From positions 1-7,873 of the forward strand of contig CACWHO010000041.1 of NCBI GenBank assembly GCA_902760765.1: a DNA stretch of 7,873 bases, read 5' to 3'. Source of the DNA: an uncultured Eubacteriales bacterium (GTDB lineage Bacteria > Bacillota > Clostridia > TANB77 > CAG-508). How positions within the stretch are numbered: the stretch's first letter is position 1; each line of letters opens with the position of its first letter. A model generated the notes under the pieces. The model did not search any database and was not told the origin of the DNA. It was given only the letters and a program-made list of their open reading frames with translations. Positions 1 through 6,116 of the stretch are shown piece after piece. Position numbers and translations under genes: made by a program.

Positions 1-99
1 GGATATAGAGTTGTAGTAAATTGTGGAAAAGATGCTGGTCAAGAAGTTATGCATTTACATTTTCATGTTTTAGCAGGAGAAAAAATGACTATAATTTAA
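1..99 (+). CDS. HIT-family (histidine triad) nucleotide-binding protein, C-terminal end only
   Basis: The window opens inside this gene. The last 32 codons are present and end at TAA 97-99. The reading GYRVVVNCG, then GQEVMHLHFHVLAGEKM, matches the C-terminus of HINT/HIT proteins. Histidines 18, 20 and 22 of the visible part (HLHFH) form the histidine triad, whose middle histidine is the nucleophile in this family. Known members are small cytoplasmic dimers of about 110-140 residues that hydrolyse nucleoside phosphoramidates or related purine nucleotides; the substrate here cannot be told. The start and about two thirds of the protein lie upstream of the window. No GC-rich terminator follows the stop, and the next promoter begins 28 bases downstream. 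Confidence 0.9.
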   Translation, partial: GYRVVVNCGKDAGQEVMHLHFHVLAGEKMTII

Positions 100-118
100 A
101 AAATTTAGACTGAAACCA

Positions 119-133
119 TTATAATGATTGAAA
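119..133. promoter_or_regulatory. Possible PerR/Fur-like 7-1-7 operator overlapping the sortase -35
   Basis: The 15 bases TTATAATGATTGAAA match the PerR box consensus TTATAATNATTATAA at 12 of the 14 defined positions. They overlap the -35 hexamer at 128-133, where a repressor could block RNA polymerase. A perfect 10-bp palindrome, CATTATAATG, occupies 117-126. The genome is so AT-rich that matches this good are expected by chance every few kilobases, so only the position makes the site worth listing. No regulator gene is visible nearby. Confidence 0.2.
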
Positions 134-156
134 ATACAAATAGTTTATGTTATAAT
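128..156 (+). promoter_or_regulatory. Sigma-A-type promoter for the sortase gene
   Basis: TTGAAA (128-133) and a perfect TATAAT (151-156) are separated by 17 bases, the optimal spacing for the vegetative sigma factor. TG at 148-149 adds an extended -10 element. Transcription should begin near 163, giving a short leader of about 24 nt that includes the strong GGAGGT ribosome binding site (175-180) ahead of the ATG at 187. This suggests strong, possibly constitutive expression independent of the upstream HIT gene. Confidence 0.8.
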
Positions 157-186
157 AAATGTAGTGAATTTTACGGAGGTTAAAAT

Positions 187-882
187 ATGTTTGATAGTAA
201 ATATAGTAAATTATTAACTGTTATACTAGTTATAGTAATAGTTGCAATTGTTGGATTACTAGGGTTTTTAGTATTTGATTTAGTAAAAAGTGGTAATGAT
301 TCAAAACAAGCATCTCAATTTGTTGAAAATTTTGAAAATAGTGCTAATGAAAATTCTTCTGAAAAAAATGATACAGAAACAAATGATGCTATGCTAGATT
401 TAAATGCAATAAATATTGTTGGCGGAACTACATCAACCCAACAGGTTTCTAGTACAAGTGGAAAGAAAAAATATAAAGGATATACAGTTCAAGGAACAAT
501 AAAAATACCAAAAATAAGCTTAGAGCTTCCTATATTTGAAGAAATGGGAGCAAAATCTTTGGAAATTGGAGCTCAAATATGGTATCCACGTACAGGAGAT
601 GATTTAAACTCTCCAGGAAATACAGTTATTGCAGGACACAACTATAGAAATGGAAAATTATTTTCAAATTTAAAGAAATTAAATATTGGAGATAAAGTTT
701 ATATTACAAATTATAAAGGTCAAACAATGGTATACACAATATACAATAAATTTGAAGCAAGCTCAACAGATACATCTTTCTATAGTAGAGATACAGGCGG
801 ATTAGCAGAAATTACATTACAAACATGTACAGATTCAAGCACAGACCAAAGAACAATTATATTTGCAAAACAAGGTACATAA
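187..882 (+). CDS. Sortase, membrane-anchored cysteine transpeptidase
   Basis: The protein has 231 residues. Sortases cleave a C-terminal sorting motif in secreted proteins and join the product to peptidoglycan or to another pilin. Residues 1-8 are a short cytoplasmic end and about 9-31 a single transmembrane helix (TVILVIVIVAIVGLLGFLVF), followed by a Ser/Asn/Glu-rich linker to about residue 95. The catalytic domain covers about 98-231, starting with GTIKIPKISLELPI. The three active-site residues are visible: His151 in VIAGHNY, Cys214 in TLQTC, and Arg222 in DQRTIIF. This N-terminal-anchor layout puts the catalytic domain outside the cell. The Cys-Arg gap is only eight residues, and the class (B, D or other) is not settled. 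GGAGGT lies 6 bases before the ATG. No substrate with an LPXTG-like signal and no pilin gene is in the window, so this may be the housekeeping enzyme or an orphan. No U-tract terminator follows, so read-through into the rimP operon is possible. Confidence 0.93.
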   Translation: MFDSKYSKLLTVILVIVIVAIVGLLGFLVFDLVKSGNDSKQASQFVENFENSANENSSEKNDTETNDAMLDLNAINIVGGTTSTQQVSSTSGKKKYKGYTVQGTIKIPKISLELPIFEEMGAKSLEIGAQIWYPRTGDDLNSPGNTVIAGHNYRNGKLFSNLKKLNIGDKVYITNYKGQTMVYTIYNKFEASSTDTSFYSRDTGGLAEITLQTCTDSSTDQRTIIFAKQGT

Positions 883-902
883 TTTTTTAAAATATAAAAT
901 AA

Positions 903-933
903 AAATTTTAAATATTATATAACAAATTTTAAA
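903..933. promoter_or_regulatory. Paired A/T tracts upstream of the rimP promoter (possible UP element)
   Basis: The sequence AAATTTTAAA occurs twice, at 903-912 and 924-933. The copies start 21 bases apart, about two helical turns, so they face the same side of the DNA. The second copy ends 6 bases before the -35 hexamer. Such phased A/T tracts can bend DNA and bind the RNA polymerase alpha C-terminal domain. The surroundings are nearly pure A/T, so chance is a real alternative. Confidence 0.35.
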
Positions 934-939
934 AAATGC

Positions 940-968
940 TTGCATTTATATAAAAAAGCGAGTATAAT
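940..968 (+). promoter_or_regulatory. Sigma-A-type promoter for the rimP-nusA-infB operon
   Basis: TTGCAT (940-945) and a perfect TATAAT (963-968) are 17 bases apart. The predicted transcription start is near 975, leaving a leader of about 130 nt before rimP. It lies 58 bases after the sortase stop and is the only near-consensus promoter I found ahead of the operon. Confidence 0.78.
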
Positions 969-974
969 AATTAA

Positions 975-1104
975 TGTTAACATATGAGACTAGAAGAGTG
1001 GGAACAAATCCCACTCTTCTAATGTTATAGACGAAATTAAAAGGTTGAAAAATTAAAATTTTTTCCAATCAGATTTATACTCTTCAGAAAGAATGTGATT
1101 TTAA
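975..1104 (+). promoter_or_regulatory. Structured 5' leader of the rimP operon, candidate cis-regulatory RNA
   Basis: The predicted transcript begins with a strong fold. The lower stem TAACAT/ATGTTA pairs 978-983 with 1022-1027. A 7-nt bulge, ATGAGAC (984-990), lies on the 5' side only. The upper stem is 13 uninterrupted pairs, 991-1003 with 1009-1021, closed by loop ACAAA. A weaker hairpin with one bulged C pairs 1043-1052 with 1060-1070. The segment ACTCTTC occurs in the 3' arm (1013-1019) and again at 1079-1085 just before rimP. The 5' arm GAAGAGT (993-999) could therefore pair with either copy. No U-tract follows the main hairpin, so it is not a standard intrinsic terminator. Other roles to weigh are mRNA 5'-end protection, RNase processing, or feedback by an operon product. 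The folding was done by eye. Confidence 0.5.
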
Positions 1105-1566
1105 ATGGCAAATATTGAACAAAAAGTTGAACAATTAATCGAAAAAAAGATTAATGAAATTGGTTATGAACTCTATGATGTTGAATATGCAAAAGAAGGA
1201 AAAAACTATTTTTTAAGAATATTTATTGATAGCCCAAATGGAATTGATTTAAATGCGTGCGAAAAAGTTAATGATGGAATATCAGATTTATTAGATGAGG
1301 CAGATTATATAAAAGAACAATATTTTTTGGAAGTCTCATCACCTGGCGTAGAAAGAATTTTAAGAAAAGATAAGCATTTAAAACAAAATATTGGTGTAGA
1401 AATAAATGTTAAACTATTTAAAAAAGACGAAAATGGCTTTAAAGAATATAATGGTATATTAAAGAGTTTTGATGAAAATCAAATTACAATAGAAACTGAA
1501 AATAAACAAATGACAATTGAAAGAAAAAATATATCACAAATAAAAACAATTTATAATTGGGATTAA
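1105..1566 (+). CDS. rimP: Ribosome maturation factor RimP
   Basis: The protein has 153 residues, a normal length for RimP. RimP binds the free 30S subunit in the cytoplasm and assists late 16S rRNA/protein assembly. The N-terminal alpha/beta domain covers about residues 1-83 and holds the family signature LEVSSPGVER (75-84). The C-terminal SH3-like barrel follows, with GILKSF and the ending ISQIKTIYNW. The ATG at 1105 is chosen because the upstream in-frame ATG (1093) runs straight into TGA. It has no clear Shine-Dalgarno: the nearest purine run, AGAAAG (1086-1091), is short and about 13 bases away. The later operon genes nusA, infB, rbfA and nrnA have good sites. RimP is the first gene of the operon and is followed by nusA after 26 bases, the usual order in bacteria. 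Confidence 0.96.
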   Translation: MANIEQKVEQLIEKKINEIGYELYDVEYAKEGKNYFLRIFIDSPNGIDLNACEKVNDGISDLLDEADYIKEQYFLEVSSPGVERILRKDKHLKQNIGVEINVKLFKKDENGFKEYNGILKSFDENQITIETENKQMTIERKNISQIKTIYNWD

Positions 1567-1592
1567 TAAAAATAAAGGGAGGAATTAGAAAA

Positions 1593-2693
1593 ATGAAAGC
1601 AATTGATAACAAAGAATTAATTTTAGCATTGGAGGAATTAGAAAAAGAAAAAGGAATCAAAAAAGAATATATTTTAGAGGCAATAGAAGTAGCATTAGTT
1701 ACAGCATACAAAAGAAATTTTGATTCATTAGAAAATGTAAAAGTAGATATTGACCACAACACAGGTGCAACACACATATATGCAGTAAAAAATGTTGTTT
1801 CAAAACCAGAAAATACAGATTTAGAAATAAGTTTAACAGAAGCACATAAGATAAATAAGACTTTAAAATCTGGAGATACTGTAGAAATTGAAATAGTACC
1901 AAAAGATTTTGGAAGAATAGCAGCACAAACAGCAAAACAAGTTATTGTACAAAAATTAAGAGAAGCAGAAAGAGATATTTTATTTGATGAATATAGTGCA
2001 AAAAAAGGTGAAATAGTTTCAGGAATTGTACAAAAAGCTGATAAAAATATAGTTGTAGTTGATTTAGGAAAAATAGAGGGAATAATGCTTTCTAAAGAAA
2101 AAATACCAACAGAAAAATATAGGGTTAATGATAAAATTAAAGCTTGTATAATTGATGTTGAAAGAGGCTTAAAAGGTGCACCACAAGTTATGATTTCAAG
2201 AAGTCATCCAGACTTTGTAAAAAAATTATTAGAATTTGAAATTCCAGAAATTTATGAAGGAGTTATTGAAATAAAAAGTGTATCTAGAGATCCAGGATTA
2301 AGAAGTAAAGTTGCAGTTTATTCACCAGACCCAAATATTGACCCAGTTGGTTCATGCGTTGGAAATAAAGGTGTTAGAATTCAAAATGTTATAAATGAAC
2401 TAAATGGAGAAAAAATAGATGTAATAGAATGGAATGCAGATCCAAGCATATTTATTGCATCAGCATTATTACCAGCACAAATTTTAGCTGTTGATGTTCA
2501 AGAAGAAGATAAATTTGCAGAAGTAATTGTACCAGATGACCAATTATCACTAGCCATTGGTAAAGCAGGTCAAAATGCAAAATTAGCTGCAAAACTTACT
2601 GGTTGGAAAATTGATATAAAATCAGAATCTCAATTTAGACAAATTCTTGCTGATAGGCAAAATGAAGAGACTGAAGAAGAAACAGAAGAATAA
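1593..2693 (+). CDS. nusA: Transcription termination/antitermination factor NusA
   Basis: The protein has 366 residues, close to other Bacillota NusA proteins. It rides on RNA polymerase and modulates pausing, intrinsic termination and antitermination. The N-terminal polymerase-binding domain spans about 1-130, the S1 RNA-binding domain about 137-200 (GEIVSGIVQ to VMISRSHP), KH1 about 230-300 with GNKG at 257-260, and KH2 about 305-345 with GKAG at 323-326. The signature DPVGSCVGNKGVRIQ is present. GNKG replaces the more usual GPKG. The chain ends in an acidic tail (EETEEETEE) and lacks the C-terminal acidic repeats of enterobacteria, as expected for this group. An in-frame ATG at 1557 would overlap rimP, but the ATG at 1593 is preferred: GGGAGG (1577-1582) sits 10 bases before it and the family starts there. 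The neighbouring genes belong to the same information-processing operon. Confidence 0.97.
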   Translation: MKAIDNKELILALEELEKEKGIKKEYILEAIEVALVTAYKRNFDSLENVKVDIDHNTGATHIYAVKNVVSKPENTDLEISLTEAHKINKTLKSGDTVEIEIVPKDFGRIAAQTAKQVIVQKLREAERDILFDEYSAKKGEIVSGIVQKADKNIVVVDLGKIEGIMLSKEKIPTEKYRVNDKIKACIIDVERGLKGAPQVMISRSHPDFVKKLLEFEIPEIYEGVIEIKSVSRDPGLRSKVAVYSPDPNIDPVGSCVGNKGVRIQNVINELNGEKIDVIEWNADPSIFIASALLPAQILAVDVQEEDKFAEVIVPDDQLSLAIGKAGQNAKLAAKLTGWKIDIKSESQFRQILADRQNEETEEETEE

Positions 2694-2725
2694 TAGAAAT
2701 TTAAAACAAAAATTAATAATATTTT

Positions 2726-2734
2726 GGGGGTGAT
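2726..2734 (+). promoter_or_regulatory. Ribosome binding site that fixes the infB start at a TTG codon
   Basis: GGGGGTGAT differs by one base from GGAGGTGAT, the full complement of the 16S rRNA tail. From the G-run (2726-2730) the TTG at 2739 is 8 bases away, an ideal gap. The in-frame ATG at 2733 lies inside the site and only 2 bases from the G-run, and the GTG at 2730 overlaps it. Translation from 2739 gives MGKVKIYEIAK, which matches known IF2 N-termini. Confidence 0.75.
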
Positions 2735-2738
2735 GTTA

Positions 2739-5522
2739 TTGGGTAAGGTAAAAATATATGAGATAGCAAAAAAACTCAACTTAACCAGTAAGGAAGTATT
2801 AGATATGGCAGCAAAATTAAACATAGAAGCTAAAAGCCATATGAGTGGGATAGACGAAAATGATGCGAAAAGAATAGAAAATAATTTAACTAAAAAAACA
2901 GAAAATAAAGTTTCAACAGAAAAAACTAAAAAAGAGGAAAAATCACCTGTAATAATAAGGAGAGAAGTTATTATTTCAGATGAAAATAGCAATAAAGAAG
3001 AAAAGAAAAAAGAAAACAACGAAAAAATTGGAATTGTTGAAAGACAAAGAAATAAAGATTTTAACATTGTGTATAGAAATAAACCTGTAAAGCCAAAAAC
3101 TCTTGATGAATTATTTGGACTAAATAAAACAGAAAAAAAATCAAAACCAAATGTTGAAACTAGAAATGAAGAAAGCGTAGCAAAAGTAGAGAGTAAAGAA
3201 AATATGCAAGTAGTTGAAAATAAAACAGAAAATGTAGTAGATGATAGAACAAATCTAAGAAAAAATTATAATGCAGAAAATAATATGCAAAGACAACAAA
3301 CAGGAAAATTTAATAGAAACAATAGAGAATCCTTTGAACAAAATAAAAATAGACCAAATAATTTTAATAGAAATAATAATTTTAGAAGAGATGGCAATTT
3401 TGATAATAAAAACAAAAATGTAGGAAACAATAACTTTAATAGAAATAACAAATTTGGAAAAAGACCTTTAGATGAAAAAGGAATTGAAAAAAATATTAAA
3501 GATATAATGGCAGTTGAACCAGATGAAAAAGAAATTGTCAGAGATTATAGTAAAAATATTGACAAACAAAAACAAAATGAAAAATTTAATAGTGAAGCAA
3601 AAACTAAAAAATCAAAATCAAGAAAAGGTGAAGGCAGATTAGATGAAAGTAAGCTAAAATCACTTAAACAAACAAATAAACTATCTAACATGTTTGATGA
3701 ACAAGATGGTGGAATGCTTGATTATTACGATTTAACAACACAAAGGGGAAGAAAAGGCAAAAAGAAAAATGCAAAAGATTCATCTAGAAATAAACAAAAA
3801 ATATTTGAATTAAAAGAAATTGAAATTGGAGATTCTATTACTGTTAAAGATTTAGCACAAGAAATTAAAAAGACTGCAAGCGAAGTAATTAAAAAATTAT
3901 TAGGACTTGGAATTATGGCTACAATAAATCAAGAACTAGATTTTGATACGGCATATTTAGTTGCTAATGAATTTGGAATTACAGCTAAAAAGAAGGAAAC
4001 AGTTTCTGATGAAGATATTTTATTTGATGAGTCAGAAGACAAAGAATCAGATTTAGTTACAAGGCCACCAGTAGTTGTTGTTATGGGACACGTAGACCAT
4101 GGTAAAACTTCTTTACTTGATGCTATTAGAAAAACAAATGTTATTCAGGGAGAAGCAGGTGGTATTACACAAGCAATTGGTGCATATAAAGTAAAAGTTA
4201 ATGATAGAGAAATTACATTTTTGGATACACCAGGACATGAAGCATTTACTGCAATGAGAGCTAGAGGTGCACAAATTACAGATATAGCAATATTAGTCGT
4301 TGCTGCAAATGATGGAATAATGCCACAAACAGTAGAAGCAATTGACCATGCTAAAACTGCAGGTATTCCAATAATAGTTGCAATAAATAAAATAGATTTA
4401 CCAGATGCAAATGTTGAAAAAGTAAAAGAAGATTTAACGAAATATGATTTAGTACCAGAAGAATGGGGAGGAAACACAATTTGTGTTCCAATTTCTGCTA
4501 AAAATAATATAAATATTGACCAATTACTAGAAATGGTTTTACTAGAAGCAGATATGTTAGAATTAAAAGCAAATCCACATAAACAATCTAAAGGTGTTGT
4601 TATTGAGGCAAGACTTGATAAAAATAAAGGACCAATTGCAACAATGCTTGTTCAAAGGGGTACACTTGATGTAGGAGATACAATAATAGTTGGTTCATTA
4701 ATAGGTAGAATCAGAGCAATGGCAAATGAAAATGGAAAAAGAGTTAAATCAGCTGGACCTTCTACACCAGTAGAAGTTTTAGGATTAACAGATGTTCCAG
4801 AAGCAGGAGATACATTCTATGAAGTTAAAGATGAAAAAACTGCTAAACATTTAATTGAAAAGAGAAAAAATGAAGCAAGAGAAAAATCAATTAATTCAGG
4901 AACAAAAGTAACATTAGATAATTTATTTGCACAAATGCAAGAAGGCAATTTGAAACATTTGAATTTAATTATAAAGGCAGATGTTCAAGGCTCTGTTGAA
5001 GCTGTAAAACAATCACTTACAAAATTAAAGAACGAAGAAGCAAAAGTAAATGTAATACATGCAGCTCCTGGTGCTGTTAATGAATCTGATGTTACACTTG
5101 CAAAAGTTTCTAATGCTGTAATAATTGCATTTAATGTAAGACCAATTCCAGCAGCAAAAGAATTAGCAGAAAAAGAAGAAGTTGAAATTAAACAATATGC
5201 ATTAAAAGGAATGCTTGCACCAAAATATGAAGAAAAAGTTATTGGAACAGCTGAAATTAGACAAATATTTAAAATTTCAAATGTTGGAACAATTGCAGGT
5301 GCGTTTGTTTTAACTGGAAAAGTTGAAAGAAATGCAGGTGTTAGAATAATAAGAGAGAATATTGTAGTACATGATGGAAAAATAGCAACATTAAAGAGAT
5401 TTAAAGATGATGCTAAAGAAGTTGCAAAAGGATTTGAATGTGGTATTCAAATTGAAGATTTCAATGATATTAAAGTTGGGGATATTATTGAAGCATATGT
5501 TATGGAAGAAATTAAACGTTAA
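2739..5522 (+). CDS. infB: Translation initiation factor IF-2
   Basis: Starting at TTG 2739, the protein has 927 residues, longer than many Bacillota IF2 proteins. IF2 is a cytoplasmic GTPase that places formyl-Met-tRNA on the 30S subunit and promotes 50S joining. An IF2N domain covers about 2-50 (KVKIYEIAKKLNLTSKEVL). A long charged linker of about 310 residues follows, with an Asn/Arg-rich part at about 181-242. A second IF2N-type domain lies at about 365-415. The G domain starts near 440, with P-loop GHVDHGKT (450-457), DTPGH (496-500) and NKID (550-553). The remaining beta-barrel, IF2-specific and tRNA-binding C2 domains run to the end, including IKADVQGSVEAV and the ending VGDIIEAYVMEEIKR. 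All GTPase motifs are intact and no frameshift is seen. The gene sits 45 bases after nusA, without the ylxR and ylxQ genes usually found between them in Bacillota. The stop is followed by a palindromic element. Confidence 0.97.
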   Translation: MGKVKIYEIAKKLNLTSKEVLDMAAKLNIEAKSHMSGIDENDAKRIENNLTKKTENKVSTEKTKKEEKSPVIIRREVIISDENSNKEEKKKENNEKIGIVERQRNKDFNIVYRNKPVKPKTLDELFGLNKTEKKSKPNVETRNEESVAKVESKENMQVVENKTENVVDDRTNLRKNYNAENNMQRQQTGKFNRNNRESFEQNKNRPNNFNRNNNFRRDGNFDNKNKNVGNNNFNRNNKFGKRPLDEKGIEKNIKDIMAVEPDEKEIVRDYSKNIDKQKQNEKFNSEAKTKKSKSRKGEGRLDESKLKSLKQTNKLSNMFDEQDGGMLDYYDLTTQRGRKGKKKNAKDSSRNKQKIFELKEIEIGDSITVKDLAQEIKKTASEVIKKLLGLGIMATINQELDFDTAYLVANEFGITAKKKETVSDEDILFDESEDKESDLVTRPPVVVVMGHVDHGKTSLLDAIRKTNVIQGEAGGITQAIGAYKVKVNDREITFLDTPGHEAFTAMRARGAQITDIAILVVAANDGIMPQTVEAIDHAKTAGIPIIVAINKIDLPDANVEKVKEDLTKYDLVPEEWGGNTICVPISAKNNINIDQLLEMVLLEADMLELKANPHKQSKGVVIEARLDKNKGPIATMLVQRGTLDVGDTIIVGSLIGRIRAMANENGKRVKSAGPSTPVEVLGLTDVPEAGDTFYEVKDEKTAKHLIEKRKNEAREKSINSGTKVTLDNLFAQMQEGNLKHLNLIIKADVQGSVEAVKQSLTKLKNEEAKVNVIHAAPGAVNESDVTLAKVSNAVIIAFNVRPIPAAKELAEKEEVEIKQYALKGMLAPKYEEKVIGTAEIRQIFKISNVGTIAGAFVLTGKVERNAGVRIIRENIVVHDGKIATLKRFKDDAKEVAKGFECGIQIEDFNDIKVGDIIEAYVMEEIKR
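3309..3449 (+). repeat. FNRNN-containing low-complexity repeats within infB
   Basis: The pentapeptide FNRNN recurs at IF2 residues 191-195, 209-213 and 233-237 (DNA 3309-3323, 3363-3377, 3435-3449). The intervening sequence is also rich in Asn, Lys, Arg and Phe (about residues 181-242). The copies are similar at the DNA level, each close to TTTAATAGAAAYAAY, which suggests growth by duplication or slippage. The segment is probably disordered and positively charged, so it might contact RNA or ribosome. That role is inferred. Confidence 0.7.
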
Positions 5523-5548
5523 AAATGACAAACAATTTTTGCAATTGG

Positions 5549-5650
5549 GATAAAAAACAATTTTTTAATTTTTGTTCAAATGATATCTGGGGTCATTCCT
5601 ACCGCTTCGCTACGCCTTGAACTTTAAAAATTAAAATATTGTTTTTTATC
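5549..5650. mobile_element. Palindromic intergenic element (MITE-like) between infB and rbfA
   Basis: The left arm 5549-5579 is the reverse complement of the right arm 5617-5650, with 30 pairs, one T/T mismatch (5562/5637) and one 3-base bulge (5623-5625). The outer ends are GATAAAAAAC and GTTTTTTATC. The 37-base centre is GC-rich: 19 of 30 bases at 5587-5616 are G or C, far above the surrounding DNA. It contains CGCTTCGCTACG. No coding frame fits and no target-site duplication is obvious. Long terminal inverted repeats around a core of different composition fit a small non-autonomous mobile repeat. In mRNA it would fold into one long hairpin inside the operon and might affect stability or the ratio of IF2 to downstream products. 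The U-run is part of the stem, so it is not a typical terminator. Copy number elsewhere is unknown. Confidence 0.55.
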
Positions 5651-5709
5651 TAATACATAAATTAACAATTATTTTTAAGTTAATTTCTAACATAGAAAGG
5701 AAAACAATT

Positions 5710-6063
5710 ATGAACAAAAATAATAATAGGATTGGACGTATTGATGAAGAATACAGAAAAGAACTTAGCCAAATTATTGGGTATGAACTTAAAAATCCAA
5801 ATATTACAGGGATGATTAGTGTTACAAAAGTAAAAGTAACACCTGACCTTAAATATGCAAAAATATATGTAAGCATTATGAATTCCAAAAACATTAAAGA
5901 AACAATGGAAGGATTAAAAAAATCTTCAGGATTCATAAGAAGTGAACTTGCAAAAAGAATAAACTTAAGAAATACACCAGAATTAACATTTGAAATAGAT
6001 GACTCAATAGAATATGGTGCACATATTGATGCAATAATTAATGAATTAAATAAAAATAGTTAA
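5710..6063 (+). CDS. rbfA: 30S ribosome-binding factor RbfA
   Basis: The protein has 117 residues, typical for RbfA. It is a single-domain KH-like protein that binds the immature 30S subunit near the 5' end of 16S rRNA and is needed for late assembly and cold growth in known cases. Family features are RIDEEYRKELSQII near the N-terminus (10-23), the strand VTPDLKYAKIYVSI (43-56), SGFIRSELAKRINLR (73-87), and the ending TPELTFEIDDSIEYGAHID (89-107). AAAGG (5696-5700) lies 9 bases before the ATG. It is 187 bases downstream of infB, an unusually wide gap for this operon, occupied by the inverted-repeat element at 5549-5650. No convincing new promoter was found in the gap, so co-transcription from upstream is the simplest view. 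Confidence 0.95.
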   Translation: MNKNNNRIGRIDEEYRKELSQIIGYELKNPNITGMISVTKVKVTPDLKYAKIYVSIMNSKNIKETMEGLKKSSGFIRSELAKRINLRNTPELTFEIDDSIEYGAHIDAIINELNKNS

Positions 6064-6116
6064 TATTTATATTACCACATAAAAAATTTAACTAATTAAT
6101 ATTGAGGGAGGATTAA

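Noticed and set aside
991..1021. Main leader hairpin as an intrinsic terminator for the sortase transcript
   Set aside because: The stem is strong but is followed by AATGTTATAGACG rather than a U-run, and it lies downstream of the operon's own promoter.
1043..1070. Second leader hairpin as an attenuator terminator
   Set aside because: It is AU-rich with a bulged C, its T-run is inside the stem, and no U-tract follows it.
1557..1592. Longer NusA starting at ATG 1557
   Set aside because: It would overlap the end of rimP and add 12 residues not seen in the family. GGGAGG at 1577-1582 points to the ATG at 1593.
4145..4477. Reverse-strand open frame of 110 codons inside infB
   Set aside because: It lies opposite the conserved GTPase domain of IF2, has no ribosome binding site and no recognisable domain. 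It is a shadow of the real gene.
5617..5680. A separate promoter for rbfA within the infB-rbfA gap
   Set aside because: TTGAAC (5617-5622) has no acceptable -10 at 16-18 bases, and no other pair of hexamers was convincing.
5646..5936. Reverse-strand open frame opposite rbfA with membrane-like stretches
   Set aside because: The hydrophobic look comes from reverse reading of Lys/Asn/Ile-rich codons. RbfA on the + strand is well supported and occupies the same bases.
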